From the NCBI RefSeq assembly GCF_002933855.1, contig NZ_BFAQ01000031.1:98494-162493 (forward strand): a stretch of DNA of 64,000 nt, written 5' to 3'. Positions 42,613-50,153 of the stretch are shown here, piece after piece. How positions within the stretch are numbered: the stretch's first letter is position 1; the number at the start of each line of letters is the position of its first letter. Below the pieces are notes generated by a model. It ran no database searches, was not told where the DNA came from, and saw only the letters and a list, made by a program, of their open reading frames with translations. The DNA comes from Vibrio penaeicida. GTDB taxonomy: Bacteria > Pseudomonadota > Gammaproteobacteria > Enterobacterales > Vibrionaceae. Both the position numbers and the translations under genes were made by a program.

Positions 42613-43487
42613 ACAAAGGTGTGGCTCTCGCCATATTTTCAGCGCTTATTTTCAGTGTAATGAATGCACTGATTAAAGCGGCAAGTTTAACCATTCCAAG
42701 TGCGGAAATTGTATTCTTTCGAAGTGCGATTGGTACTGTCTTGATCCTCGGATTAATGTGGCAGGCAAAGGTGCGGTTTTCCACAACGGGTGTCCCTTTA
42801 TTGGTTTTAAGAGGGCTATTTGGGGCGGCTTACTTATTGGCATTCGTGTATACCATTGCTCACATTCCATTAGCGGATGCCGCCATACTGGCGTATTTGT
42901 CTCCCTTCTTTGTGATTCTTTTATCAAGCGTCGTACTGGGTGAAAAGTTACCGAAAAAAGCCGCTATCTTGCTCCCTACGGTATTGGTTGGTGTCGCGCT
43001 GGTTGTGAACCCATTTAATTTTGACTCCTTCAATGTGTATGCGCTTGCTGGTGTAGCCAGTGCCGTTTTTGCCGCCGGAGCATCAATTACTATTCGCCAT
43101 CTGAGTAAAAAGCATCACACCTACGAAATCGTCTTCTATTTTCTTTTCACCGCCATGCTTGTTTCGGCTTATTTGATGAAAGATGAGTTTGTGATCCCTC
43201 AAGGAATCGCGTGGGTGTATCTGATCGCGATCGGGGTCGTTTCACTTATTGGGCAAATTTTCCTAACTAAGGCATTCACTCACGAAAACGCCGCTGTTGT
43301 GGCAGTAACTCGTTATATTGGGCTGGTGTTCAATGTGCTTTGGGGCGTTATTTTTTGGCAGGAAATTCCCGATTGGATGACGGCATTAGGTGGCGCAACC
43401 ATTGTTGTTGCTTGTATCGCGTTATCTTGGAAAAGTGCCCCTAAAAAAACGAATCCAGATCCTATTCCTAAGCCTACGAATTCTTAA
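42609..43487 (+). CDS. EamA/DMT-family transporter (probable opine metallophore exporter)
   Basis: 292 residues with ten predicted membrane spans in two EamA halves (SALIFSVMNALIKAASLTIPSAEIVFFRSAIGTV-type start; LAYLSPFFVILLSSVVLGEKLPKKA in the first half; VTRYIGLVFNVLWGVIFWQEIPD in the second). In Pseudomonas the pseudopaline exporter CntI is also of the DMT type, so export of the opine product is the most likely role. It is the last gene of the operon. Confidence 0.9.
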   Translation: MNKGVALAIFSALIFSVMNALIKAASLTIPSAEIVFFRSAIGTVLILGLMWQAKVRFSTTGVPLLVLRGLFGAAYLLAFVYTIAHIPLADAAILAYLSPFFVILLSSVVLGEKLPKKAAILLPTVLVGVALVVNPFNFDSFNVYALAGVASAVFAAGASITIRHLSKKHHTYEIVFYFLFTAMLVSAYLMKDEFVIPQGIAWVYLIAIGVVSLIGQIFLTKAFTHENAAVVAVTRYIGLVFNVLWGVIFWQEIPDWMTALGGATIVVACIALSWKSAPKKTNPDPIPKPTNS

Positions 43488-43553
43488 TGGGGTTCTGACT
43501 GTTAAACTATTTGAACATCGTATATCTTTGTTTTATAGGAATTCGAAACAGAG

Positions 43554-43970
43554 ATGGCAATGAAAATAGTTGAATTAGATTGGACGCAAACTATTCCTGT
43601 TAGGCATGAGGTGTTATGGCCTGATATGCCAGAAGATTTTTGCCATGTGCCTGGTGATGAAGATGCCAGGCACTATGGCGTAGAAGTTGACGGGGAAGTC
43701 GTTTGCGTAGCATCGGTGTTTATTGATGTAGAAGCGAAATCAGCAAGGCTAAGAAAGTTTGCTACTGTTCTGGAACATCGCCATCTTGGGTACGGTTCAT
43801 CCGTGGTTGAGCATATTCTTAAGCAGCTCCCAGAAATTGGAATAGAGTATTTTTGGTGCGATGCCCGAGAGTCTGCGATGGATTTCTACCACAAATTCGA
43901 TATGAATGCGGAAGGCGATGCGTTTTACAAATCAGGAGTGGAGTATTACAAGATGGGGCGACATTTATGA
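43554..43970 (+). CDS. GNAT family N-acetyltransferase
   Basis: 138 residues: IVELDWTQTIPVRHEVLWPDMPEDF, YGVEVDGEVVCVASVF, RLRKFATVLEHRHLGYGSSVVEHIL with the acetyl-CoA loop, and WCDARESAMDFYHKFDM. ElaA-like. Its stop overlaps the start of the deaminase-like gene (ATGA), so the two are coupled. A promoter-like TTGAAC..TATAG lies in the 66-base gap after the exporter gene, so it is probably separate from the metallophore operon. Confidence 0.85.
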   Translation: MAMKIVELDWTQTIPVRHEVLWPDMPEDFCHVPGDEDARHYGVEVDGEVVCVASVFIDVEAKSARLRKFATVLEHRHLGYGSSVVEHILKQLPEIGIEYFWCDARESAMDFYHKFDMNAEGDAFYKSGVEYYKMGRHL

Positions 43971-44407
43971 CCGACAATTCATTGCACGAAAGCTACATGC
44001 GACAGGCGTTTGAGCTGTCAAAAAGTGCACTGCCAGGCTGTCGACCGAATCCACCTGTTGGTTGTGTATTTGTAAAAGATGGTGAGGTTGTAAGCTCCGG
44101 TTTTTCGCAACCTCCGGGCAATCATCATGCTGAAGCGGGGGCAATCGCCGCTTATACGGGGAGCTACGATGGGTTAGTTGCGTATGTGACGCTAGAACCC
44201 TGTTCGTTCCAAGGAAGAACGCCTTCTTGTGCCAAAGCGTTAGTGAAGGTTCGACCAGAAAAAGTGTATGTCGCGATTCTTGATCCAGATACTCGCAACA
44301 GTGGTGCAGGAATAAAAATTCTTGAGGATGCAGGTATTGATGTCGAGGTTGGGTTACTTGGGGAAGAGGTGTCTTCCTTTCTCAATCCTTATCTCATTCG
44401 AAACTAA
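43967..44407 (+). CDS. RibD-like deaminase domain protein (deaminase only)
   Basis: 146 residues matching the N-terminal cytidine-deaminase-fold half of RibD: YMRQAFELSKSALPGCRPNPPVGCVFV, the zinc site HHAEAGAI with its His and Glu, and VTLEPCSFQGRTPSC with both Cys ligands, then IAILDPDTRNSGAGI. The reductase half of RibD is missing. It could deaminate a pyrimidine or purine-like compound. The start overlaps the GNAT gene. A strong terminator follows. Confidence 0.85.
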   Translation: MTDNSLHESYMRQAFELSKSALPGCRPNPPVGCVFVKDGEVVSSGFSQPPGNHHAEAGAIAAYTGSYDGLVAYVTLEPCSFQGRTPSCAKALVKVRPEKVYVAILDPDTRNSGAGIKILEDAGIDVEVGLLGEEVSSFLNPYLIRN

Positions 44408-44425
44408 AAATGTCTTTCCTTTTGA

Positions 44426-44453
44426 GCCCGCAGCGAAATCTGCGGGCTTTTTT
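44426..44453 (+). terminator. Rho-independent terminator after the deaminase gene
   Basis: GCCCGCAG-CGAAAT-CTGCGGGC with eight perfect pairs, followed by six T's. Confidence 0.9.
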
Positions 44454-44542
44454 GTACCTTACGTATGCTGTATTCAGTGTAATTTGAATGCAGTGTATTT
44501 TTGGATACGGGCATATACATAGGTTTACATAATATATGTTTT

Positions 44543-44568
44543 GTATATAATTCGTATATATTGTGTAT
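44543..44568. promoter_or_regulatory. TATATA-rich inverted repeat upstream of the ParD-like gene
   Basis: GTATATAATTCGTATATATTG carries repeated GTATATA units and lies about 20-45 bases before the ParD-like start. Ribbon-helix-helix antitoxins often bind such repeats and repress their own operon; here this is positional inference. Confidence 0.35.
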
Positions 44569-44584
44569 TTAAATGGTATGCCGC

Positions 44585-44791
44585 ATGGGAATTGTGAAAA
44601 TTGGAGATGAGCTGCATGAAGAGATACGTCAATTCAGCAGTGTGATGAATCGCTCGATAAATGCTCAAGCTGAGTTTTGGATAAAAATGGGGCGCTTGGC
44701 CGAGCTGAACCCAACCAAAACATTTCAAGAGTTGATTCTAGAGCAGATGAAAAGCGTACCTTTGGCTCAGAAAGAGGCAGCGAATGAATAA
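44585..44791 (+). CDS. ParD-like antitoxin-family protein (ParD_like)
   Basis: 68 residues: MGIVKIGDELHEEIRQFSSVMNRSINAQAEFWIKMGRLAEL matches the ParD-like ribbon-helix-helix family. I use ATG 44585, where homologues begin, rather than ATG 44573. There is no clear Shine-Dalgarno sequence, so translation may be weak or leaderless. Its stop overlaps the start of the following methionine aminopeptidase gene (ATGAATAA). No toxin is recognisable beside it, so this may be a repressor of the aminopeptidase rather than half of a toxin-antitoxin pair. Confidence 0.75.
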   Translation: MGIVKIGDELHEEIRQFSSVMNRSINAQAEFWIKMGRLAELNPTKTFQELILEQMKSVPLAQKEAANE

Positions 44792-45575
44792 GGTGCCAAT
44801 CAAGTCTGCTCAAGAGATCGAATGGATGAGGGAGTCTGGCCGTTTGTTAGCTCAGGTATTTACGTACTTGAATACCAAGATAGAGCCAGGAGTGAACACA
44901 TTTGATATTAACGAATGGGTAGAAGAATATATTTTTGAAGAACTGCAAGCGCGCCCCGCGAGCATTGGTCAGTATGATTATCAATACGCGCTGAACAGTT
45001 CGATAAACCATGTGGTATGCCACGGCATTCCCGATGAACGAGATATTCTTAAAAATAGCGATATCGTCAACATAGATATTACGCTAGAAAAAAACGGATA
45101 CATTGCCGATTCCAGTAAAATGTACGTTATGCCAGAAGCGTCAACACAGGCTCGACAATTGGTCCAAGCAACCTACGACGCTATGTGGCAAGGGATTCGA
45201 ACGGTTAAGCCCGGAGCAACGCTTGGGGATGTGGGGTATGCCATTCAAAAGCATGCCGAAACCCATGGATACAGTATCGTGCGTGAGTATTGTGGGCATG
45301 GCATAGGCAAAGAAATGCACGAAGAACCGCATGTACTTCATTACGGGCGACAAAGAGCAGGAGTAAAACTCAAAGCGGGCATGACGTTTACAATAGAACC
45401 TATGGTGAATCAGGGAACGCACAGAACTAAGCTTAAATCGGATGGTTGGACGGTCGTGACCAAAGACAAAAAGTTGTCGGCCCAGTGGGAGCATACCGTT
45501 TTAGTGACGGAGACGGGATTTGAAGTGCTTACACTTCGCCCCGATGAAAAGAGAGGTCTCAAATACGAACCATAG
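44784..45575 (+). CDS. Type I methionine aminopeptidase (probable second copy)
   Basis: 263 residues with all five metal ligands: the two Asp of VNIDITLEKNGYIADSSK, His of YCGHGIGKEMHEEPH, Glu of TFTIEPMVNQG and Glu of QWEHTVLVTETG. It removes the initiator methionine. The essential housekeeping map of gammaproteobacteria sits next to rpsB, which is not in this window, so this is likely a paralogue. Translationally coupled to the ParD-like gene. Confidence 0.93.
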   Translation: MNKVPIKSAQEIEWMRESGRLLAQVFTYLNTKIEPGVNTFDINEWVEEYIFEELQARPASIGQYDYQYALNSSINHVVCHGIPDERDILKNSDIVNIDITLEKNGYIADSSKMYVMPEASTQARQLVQATYDAMWQGIRTVKPGATLGDVGYAIQKHAETHGYSIVREYCGHGIGKEMHEEPHVLHYGRQRAGVKLKAGMTFTIEPMVNQGTHRTKLKSDGWTVVTKDKKLSAQWEHTVLVTETGFEVLTLRPDEKRGLKYEP

Positions 45576-45651
45576 GCACGCTCTTCAATGAAGAAACTTG
45601 AAACCATCTCTTTAACTTAATTACTTTTTAACTTAGTTACCAGATAGACGC

Positions 45652-46695
45652 TTAATCAGATGACTTCATGTGCCTTCGGTGGCTTTGAACATCCCGATAC
45701 ATCTTAGTCAGAGATTTATATTTCTGCTTTTGCTCGGCGAGACTTGCACCATTTCGGGCTTGTTCACGCAAAAGCTTGAAATAGTTTTTCAAACGCCGCT
45801 CTTCTAAGTTGCCTTCATCTATGGCTTTTTTAACCGCACAACCTGGCTCAGTCTCATGTTGGCAGTCTCCAAATCGACATTCGAGTGCCAGCGCTTCAAT
45901 GTCGGAGAAGGTGCTGCTTACTCCTTGTGAGCAATCAGGGAGTTGCAGCTCGCGCATTCCGGGAGTGTCTAAGATCAACCCTCCTTCAGGGATAATGTGC
46001 ATTGAGCGAGATGTGGTGGTATGGCGCCCCTTATCGTCGTCTTCTCTTATCCCTCCGGTTTTTTGTAACTCACTTTGAGTCAGAGTATTGATAAGAGTGG
46101 ACTTACCAACGCCGGAAGAGCCAATAACACCCGTCGTTGTTCCAGGTTTACACCACGGCTTAATCTGAGCGACGCTGTCGATATCCAACCCATTGATGCT
46201 AATCACAGGTAGAAGTGGATCTATCCCTTGCACTTGCTCTACAAAATCGTCGGCGTTTTCACACTGGTCAGATTTTGTTAAGACAATTACGGCTTGAATA
46301 TTGCTCTCTTTCGCAAGGGTTAGATAGCGCTCAACTCGGCTGAGATTAAAGTCGTCATTCAATGAGCTGACGATAAGTAACGTATCCAAATTTGCGGCAA
46401 TGTGCTGTTCTTGCAACTTACTGCCAGCAGCTTTGCGCGTTATGAGTGTGGAGCGTTCTAGGTGACGAGAGAAACGTCCATTTCCATCTAGCAATATCCA
46501 ATCCCCAACGGTTAACTCCGGCAGTTTGGAGGTGATAGGAAGGGCTATTTTGCCTTGTTCGGTCCAAAGCTCATATTGGGAGCGATGGTGCGCTGAAACA
46601 CGTGCAATATGATGGTGTTCGTAATCTTCTAACGTCAGTTGTTGTTGAAAGTAAGGTTGCCAACCAAGTTGTGGCAAAGTGAAACTAGAATTCAT
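45652..46695 (-). CDS. rsgA: Ribosome small subunit-dependent GTPase A
   Basis: 347 residues with the circularly permuted GTPase order: TKSDQ (G4), GSSGVGKSTLI (G1), DTPGMRE (G3), then the zinc knuckle CRFGDCQHETEPGCAVKKA. RsgA assists late 30S maturation. I start at ATG 46695 (MNSSFTLPQL), with GGGGAAGA upstream; the frame's upstream part has no start with a ribosome-binding site. It lacks the usual N-terminal extension of the main RsgA, so it is probably a second copy. A long structured leader with a small ORF precedes it. Confidence 0.92.
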   Translation of the reverse strand: MNSSFTLPQLGWQPYFQQQLTLEDYEHHHIARVSAHHRSQYELWTEQGKIALPITSKLPELTVGDWILLDGNGRFSRHLERSTLITRKAAGSKLQEQHIAANLDTLLIVSSLNDDFNLSRVERYLTLAKESNIQAVIVLTKSDQCENADDFVEQVQGIDPLLPVISINGLDIDSVAQIKPWCKPGTTTGVIGSSGVGKSTLINTLTQSELQKTGGIREDDDKGRHTTTSRSMHIIPEGGLILDTPGMRELQLPDCSQGVSSTFSDIEALALECRFGDCQHETEPGCAVKKAIDEGNLEERRLKNYFKLLREQARNGASLAEQKQKYKSLTKMYRDVQSHRRHMKSSD

Positions 46696-46734
46696 TTGTC
46701 TTCCCCAGACAACGCGCACAGAAATGCGCAATAC

Positions 46735-46810
46735 AAAAAAACGTATTGGGGTCGAAATAATTTAGATGTGCGTCAGGTTAGACGCGAGACCCCGGTTTAG
46801 ATACACCGGG
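46735..46810 (-). promoter_or_regulatory. Attenuator-like alternative stems before rsgA
   Basis: On the minus strand CCCGGT (46810-46805) can pair with ACCGGG (46796-46791). The overlapping GGGGTC (46793-46788) can instead pair with GACCCC (46753-46748), enclosing a second hairpin GCGTC/GACGC (46785-46781 with 46774-46770). The latter fold is followed by seven T's (46741-46735), as in an intrinsic terminator. The two stems are mutually exclusive. Confidence 0.6.
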
Positions 46811-46847
46811 CAATAGAAAGGGATTCGCTGGTAAGAAAATTGGGTTG

Positions 46848-46895
46848 CTAGCGAGTAACGATTTCTTTTGCCGGGCGGTTTTTTAATACAATCAT
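46848..46895 (-). CDS. 15-codon leader peptide upstream of rsgA
   Basis: MIVLKNRPAKEIVTR then stop. AAGGAG lies five bases before the ATG, a stronger site than that of rsgA itself. The stop is 38 bases before the CCCGGT arm of the attenuator-like stems, a distance at which ribosome position could influence folding. The short basic peptide with Lys/Arg may be ribosome-sensitive; this is inference. Confidence 0.55.
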   Translation of the reverse strand: MIVLKNRPAKEIVTR

Positions 46896-46983
46896 GTTGA
46901 CTCCTTATAGGCGGTTTATTCGATAGGAATGGCTATATACAGCCAGACCAGTTGCGAAGAATCCAATTTGAAAATAGAGGCTA

Positions 46984-47020
46984 GATTCTTCGCTGGTATT
47001 ATACTCAATAAATGTCAATG
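46984..47020 (-). promoter_or_regulatory. Promoter of the rsgA leader with an initial stem
   Basis: TATAAT on the minus strand (47003-46998) with TTGCTC 17 bases upstream. The transcript begins with CCAGCGAAGAATC (46996-46984), whose GCGAAGAATC can pair with GATTCTTCGC (46963-46954), forming a ten-base stem. TACCAGCGAA recurs at 46833-46824, so the 3' arm has an alternative partner. Confidence 0.5.
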
Positions 47021-47026
47021 AGCAAC

Positions 47027-47491
47027 TTAGTGGTTATGCTTGTGCTTCATTCCAGACATGACTTTTTTGATTGGCGCTTTCACGGTTTTTTTATCGCCGT
47101 TTGCGAACGTTAAATTAATGTCGACAGATTCGCCTTCTTTCAGTGCTTGTTTCAGGTCGAAAAGCATAATATGCAATCCGCCAGGCTTTAATGATACGTC
47201 GCCATTTGCTGGGATTTCGATCGTATCGACCTGACGCATTTTCATTACTTCACCTTCAGTAATCACAGTGTGAAGTTCCACACGACCCGCGGCAGGTGTT
47301 GTGGCTGAAACAATCGCACGATCTTTATCAGAACTGTTCATGATATGCATGAATGCAGCACTGGTTGGCGCATTTGGTGGAGTAGCACGTACATAAGGCT
47401 CGTGAATCATTAGACCTTTTGATTCATGGTGAGCTGCGCTAACAATAGGTGCTAATGTTAGAGCGGCAAGTAGAAGAGCTTTACGTTTCAT
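47027..47491 (-). CDS. Copper chaperone PCu(A)C
   Basis: 154 residues with signal peptide (LLLAALTLAPIVSAAHH). MHIMNSSDKD, VELHTVITEGEVMKMRQV and GGLHIMLFDL supply the His and Met residues of the H(M)X10MX21HXM copper site; the C-terminus ends KHKHNH, an additional metal-binding tail. It delivers copper to the CuA centre of cytochrome oxidase in the periplasm. It is 4 bases after the SCO gene. Confidence 0.92.
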   Translation of the reverse strand: MKRKALLLAALTLAPIVSAAHHESKGLMIHEPYVRATPPNAPTSAAFMHIMNSSDKDRAIVSATTPAAGRVELHTVITEGEVMKMRQVDTIEIPANGDVSLKPGGLHIMLFDLKQALKEGESVDINLTFANGDKKTVKAPIKKVMSGMKHKHNH

Positions 47492-47495
47492 GTTG

Positions 47496-48104
47496 TTATC
47501 CTTGGTTATTTTGAGTTTTAAGAATATCTTTCATCGCGGCTAAAACCGGAGCCGGTGAAAGCGCATGCGGAACCTTAGTAATTAAGCTTCCATCGGGCTT
47601 CAAAAAGTAAAAGTAAGAGCTGTGGTCCAAGGTGTATTGCAGGGCAGAGTCAGCAAGTTCCGTTTTCCGGAAGATGACACCGTACTTACTTGCAAGCGGC
47701 TTGGTTGTATCGAGTGGCGCAGACAGTCCCTCGATATCTTTATGAAAATAGGCAGCATATTCGCTGGCGAGTTCAGGCGCATCACGCTCAGGATCAAGTG
47801 ATATGAACATTGGGCGAAATTGCATTCTTTGTTCATCTTCGAGCTGATTAAGTGCCCCAGCCATCATAGCGAGAGAAGTCGGGCACACGTCTGGGCAACG
47901 CGTAAAACCAAAATAGACCACTCGGACTCTGGAGTCGGCGAGATCGTTCAAGTTAACCGGTGCGTTGTCGGCACCAAATAAAGTCACAGGTGCGCTGCTA
48001 TTTTCACTAGCAACAGGTAAGGCATTTTGTTGGTCAAAATACATCTTGACCGAAATACCAAGAGCGAACGCCACAACAAGTGCTAGAGCCCAATTCTTAT
48101 TCAT
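47496..48104 (-). CDS. SCO-family thioredoxin-like protein
   Basis: 202 residues with one N-terminal membrane anchor (WALALVVAFALGISVKM). YFGFTRCPDVCPTS has the CxxxC copper/redox pair and DHSSYFYFLKPDG the third copper ligand His. SCO proteins reduce and metallate the CuA site of cytochrome c oxidase together with PCuAC. The start overlaps the upstream gene by 8 bases. Confidence 0.92.
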   Translation of the reverse strand: MNKNWALALVVAFALGISVKMYFDQQNALPVASENSSAPVTLFGADNAPVNLNDLADSRVRVVYFGFTRCPDVCPTSLAMMAGALNQLEDEQRMQFRPMFISLDPERDAPELASEYAAYFHKDIEGLSAPLDTTKPLASKYGVIFRKTELADSALQYTLDHSSYFYFLKPDGSLITKVPHALSPAPVLAAMKDILKTQNNQG

Positions 48105-48537
48105 GTATCGTCCTCATTTTCAATGCCGTTTGAACTTCTTTTTGTCCATCGCTCAGTTGTCCGTACCAAGTCATCGTATCTATGGTGCAAACTGGCAACA
48201 TGAGTTCACCTTCATAGTGACCGTTTCCTTGACCTTCGAGGCGAAACTTCACGACCCCCATATCCATTTCCAATCCTTCCATTTCTAACGTCAAAGATTG
48301 AGCTTGGCTTTCTGGCCAAACAACGAATACTCGAGTAGGTTCCAAAGGTTGTGTTGAATCATGCTCCATCACAATGGTCGTGTCACCACTTTTGCAAGGC
48401 GTGGTCGAAAGCATGCAGTAATCATCTAGATCGACAGCTTGAGTATCTGATTGCATTGCGTCTAATAAACTTGGGGTAAAGTAACCCGCTAGAAGCGCTA
48501 AAAATATGAATGTAACAGGTAATAATTTTTGCAACAT
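48097..48537 (-). CDS. Membrane-anchored protein in the copper-delivery operon, unknown function
   Basis: 146 residues with one N-terminal hydrophobic segment (LLPVTFIFLALLAGYFTPSLL) and a mainly beta periplasmic part. Cys residues at YCMLSTTPCK and PVCTID are conserved-looking and could bind copper or form disulphides. I recognise no family with confidence. It is the first gene of the operon and is translationally coupled to SCO, so a role in oxidase assembly or copper handling is likely. Confidence 0.7.
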   Translation of the reverse strand: MLQKLLPVTFIFLALLAGYFTPSLLDAMQSDTQAVDLDDYCMLSTTPCKSGDTTIVMEHDSTQPLEPTRVFVVWPESQAQSLTLEMEGLEMDMGVVKFRLEGQGNGHYEGELMLPVCTIDTMTWYGQLSDGQKEVQTALKMRTIHE

Positions 48538-48661
48538 TTTCTAAGATAAATCACTAATTTATAAACATGGGAATGCTAGCACATAGCGCAGTATGCGTAA
48601 CGGTTTTTGCGTCAGAGTGTGACTGTTGTTTGATGGCAGATTGTTGATGAATCCCCAAAGA

Positions 48662-48689
48662 CAAAGGAGCCTATTTATCGGCTCCTTTG
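48662..48689 (-). terminator. Hairpin after the DUF368 gene
   Basis: Ten-base perfect stem CAAAGGAGCC / GGCTCCTTTG with an eight-base loop. The T-run on the minus strand is weak. Confidence 0.5.
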
Positions 48690-48733
48690 TGCTGCATTTT
48701 CGAACAGGGTCTGTGTGGGTTTATCTGATGCGG

Positions 48734-49651
48734 TTACTCGGAACGAGAACCAAACTTTTCCAATCCCCAAACCAATCCAATTCCCGCGACCATCATAATA
48801 ATGGCAAGAGTTAATTGAGAGGGCTGCTGAATTACCGTTTCAAATTCAAATGGCGACAAGTTGTGCTGTACAAGAGGAACCTGCTCGCCTTTTGAATTGG
48901 TACGCCATGAAATAGTTTCTTTCCATGGCCAAATCTTGGGCAGTGTTCCAAGCATCAAACCTGTTAGGAAAGTGAGCGTTAAATCTCGGAAACGCTTAAG
49001 AAGCCACGATAGAACATGCGAGAAGCTGAGTATGCCTACAACACAACCAAGCATAAAGAGCATCAATACATCAATTTGTAAGCCTTTTGCTGCCGCTAGA
49101 ATAGGCGCGTACATGCCTAAAAGAAGAAGAATAAAACTTCCTGAGATACCGGGAAGGATCATCGCACAAATAGCAATCATACCCGCGATGAAAATATTCA
49201 AGCTTGTATCAGCCATCTGCAACGGGCTTAACACGGTGATGGTGTAAGCAAACGCGACGCCTAATAGTAAAAATAGACCTGTTACGACATTCTTCTTTTC
49301 GACTTGCTTAAGAACATGGACAACGGAAATAAGAATCAGACCAAAAAAGAACGACCAAAGTGGAATAGGGTGGGTAACCAGCAACCACGAAATTAATTTC
49401 GCTAAAGTGAGAATGCTTAAGATGATCCCACTGAACAGAGTAATAAGAAACAAGCCGTTAATGTGTTCAAAGGCAGCCTTAAAGCCTTCTTTTCGCCATA
49501 TGCCTATAATAGATGGGTTAACACGACGGATACTTTCTAACAATGTGTCGTAAATTCCCGTGATGAAGGCGATGGTGCCGCCAGACACACCAGGTACGAC
49601 ATCAGCCGCGCCCATTGCAATACCTTTAAAAAAGGTTTTCAAAAGATTCAT
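48734..49651 (-). CDS. DUF368 membrane protein (PopT-type polyprenyl-phosphate transporter family)
   Basis: 305 residues with about nine membrane spans: GAADVVPGVSGGTIAFITGIYD at the N-terminus is the DUF368 signature, and MILPGISGSFILLLLGMYAP is its repeat later in the protein. Family members are reported to move undecaprenyl phosphate back across the inner membrane and to matter at alkaline pH, including in V. cholerae. The role here is inferred from family. Confidence 0.92.
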   Translation of the reverse strand: MNLLKTFFKGIAMGAADVVPGVSGGTIAFITGIYDTLLESIRRVNPSIIGIWRKEGFKAAFEHINGLFLITLFSGIILSILTLAKLISWLLVTHPIPLWSFFFGLILISVVHVLKQVEKKNVVTGLFLLLGVAFAYTITVLSPLQMADTSLNIFIAGMIAICAMILPGISGSFILLLLGMYAPILAAAKGLQIDVLMLFMLGCVVGILSFSHVLSWLLKRFRDLTLTFLTGLMLGTLPKIWPWKETISWRTNSKGEQVPLVQHNLSPFEFETVIQQPSQLTLAIIMMVAGIGLVWGLEKFGSRSE

Positions 49652-49858
49652 TAAAGTCGTTCATTTTCTTCGATAAAAGGTGGGGCGATTATGATATAGA
49701 ATGCTTTTGAATGAAAGTGACAACTTGTACAGACTCAGCTAACCCAGTCGTGTTAGGTCTGGTCAGCGTTTCTAACGTAGAATTATGACCATTATTTTGT
49801 ACCCGCTATGCATTTCTTTTTTCTATGATTTGAGCGTATTTGAAAATAATAATGAAAG

Positions 49859-49875
49859 TTGGCACACCCATTGCA
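49859..49875 (+). promoter_or_regulatory. Sigma-54 promoter of the Qrr small RNA
   Basis: TTGGCAC-ACCCA-TTGCA matches the -24/-12 consensus TGGCACnnnnnTTGC exactly. A start about 12 bases downstream gives the RNA's GTGACCC 5' end. Confidence 0.9.
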
Positions 49876-49884
49876 TTATTACTA

Positions 49885-49993
49885 GTGACCCTTATTAAAG
49901 CCGAGGGTCACCTAGCCAACTGACGTTGTTAGTGAACCCGATTTGTTCACAAAAAATATAAGCCAATCGCCTTTTGCGGTTGGCTATTTTTTT
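49885..49993 (+). ncRNA. qrr: Qrr quorum-regulatory small RNA
   Basis: The sequence contains the 5' hairpin GTGACCCTTATTAAAGCCGAGGGTCAC and the highly conserved core CCTAGCCAACTGACGTTGTT then AGTGAA, followed by a TTTGTTCAC segment and the terminator AGCCAATCGC-CTTTT-GCGGTTGGCT-ATTTTTTT. These are the hallmarks of the Vibrio Qrr RNAs, which pair through Hfq with the luxR/hapR and other quorum mRNAs at low cell density. Transcription from the sigma-54 promoter needs phosphorylated LuxO. luxO itself is not in the window, so this is one of the dispersed qrr copies. Confidence 0.95.
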
Positions 49994-50153
49994 ACCTGTT
50001 GTTTACCTTTCCTAATATAAGTTGTTGTAAATTAAGGATATTAATCTTGTGTGTTCAATAGGGTTATTGCGCCGCCTTTATGTGAGAATGGTCAATAAAA
50101 CACGTGCAACGCCTGACAATTCAATCAATATTATATGCGTTTTGTTTTACATT

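Noticed and set aside
44585..44791. A toxin-antitoxin pair
   Set aside because: The partner gene is a full methionine aminopeptidase with all metal ligands, not a RelE/ParE toxin.
48705..48714. GGGTCTGTG as a second copy of the TA-flanked repeat arm
   Set aside because: No complementary arm nearby and no TA flank; likely chance.
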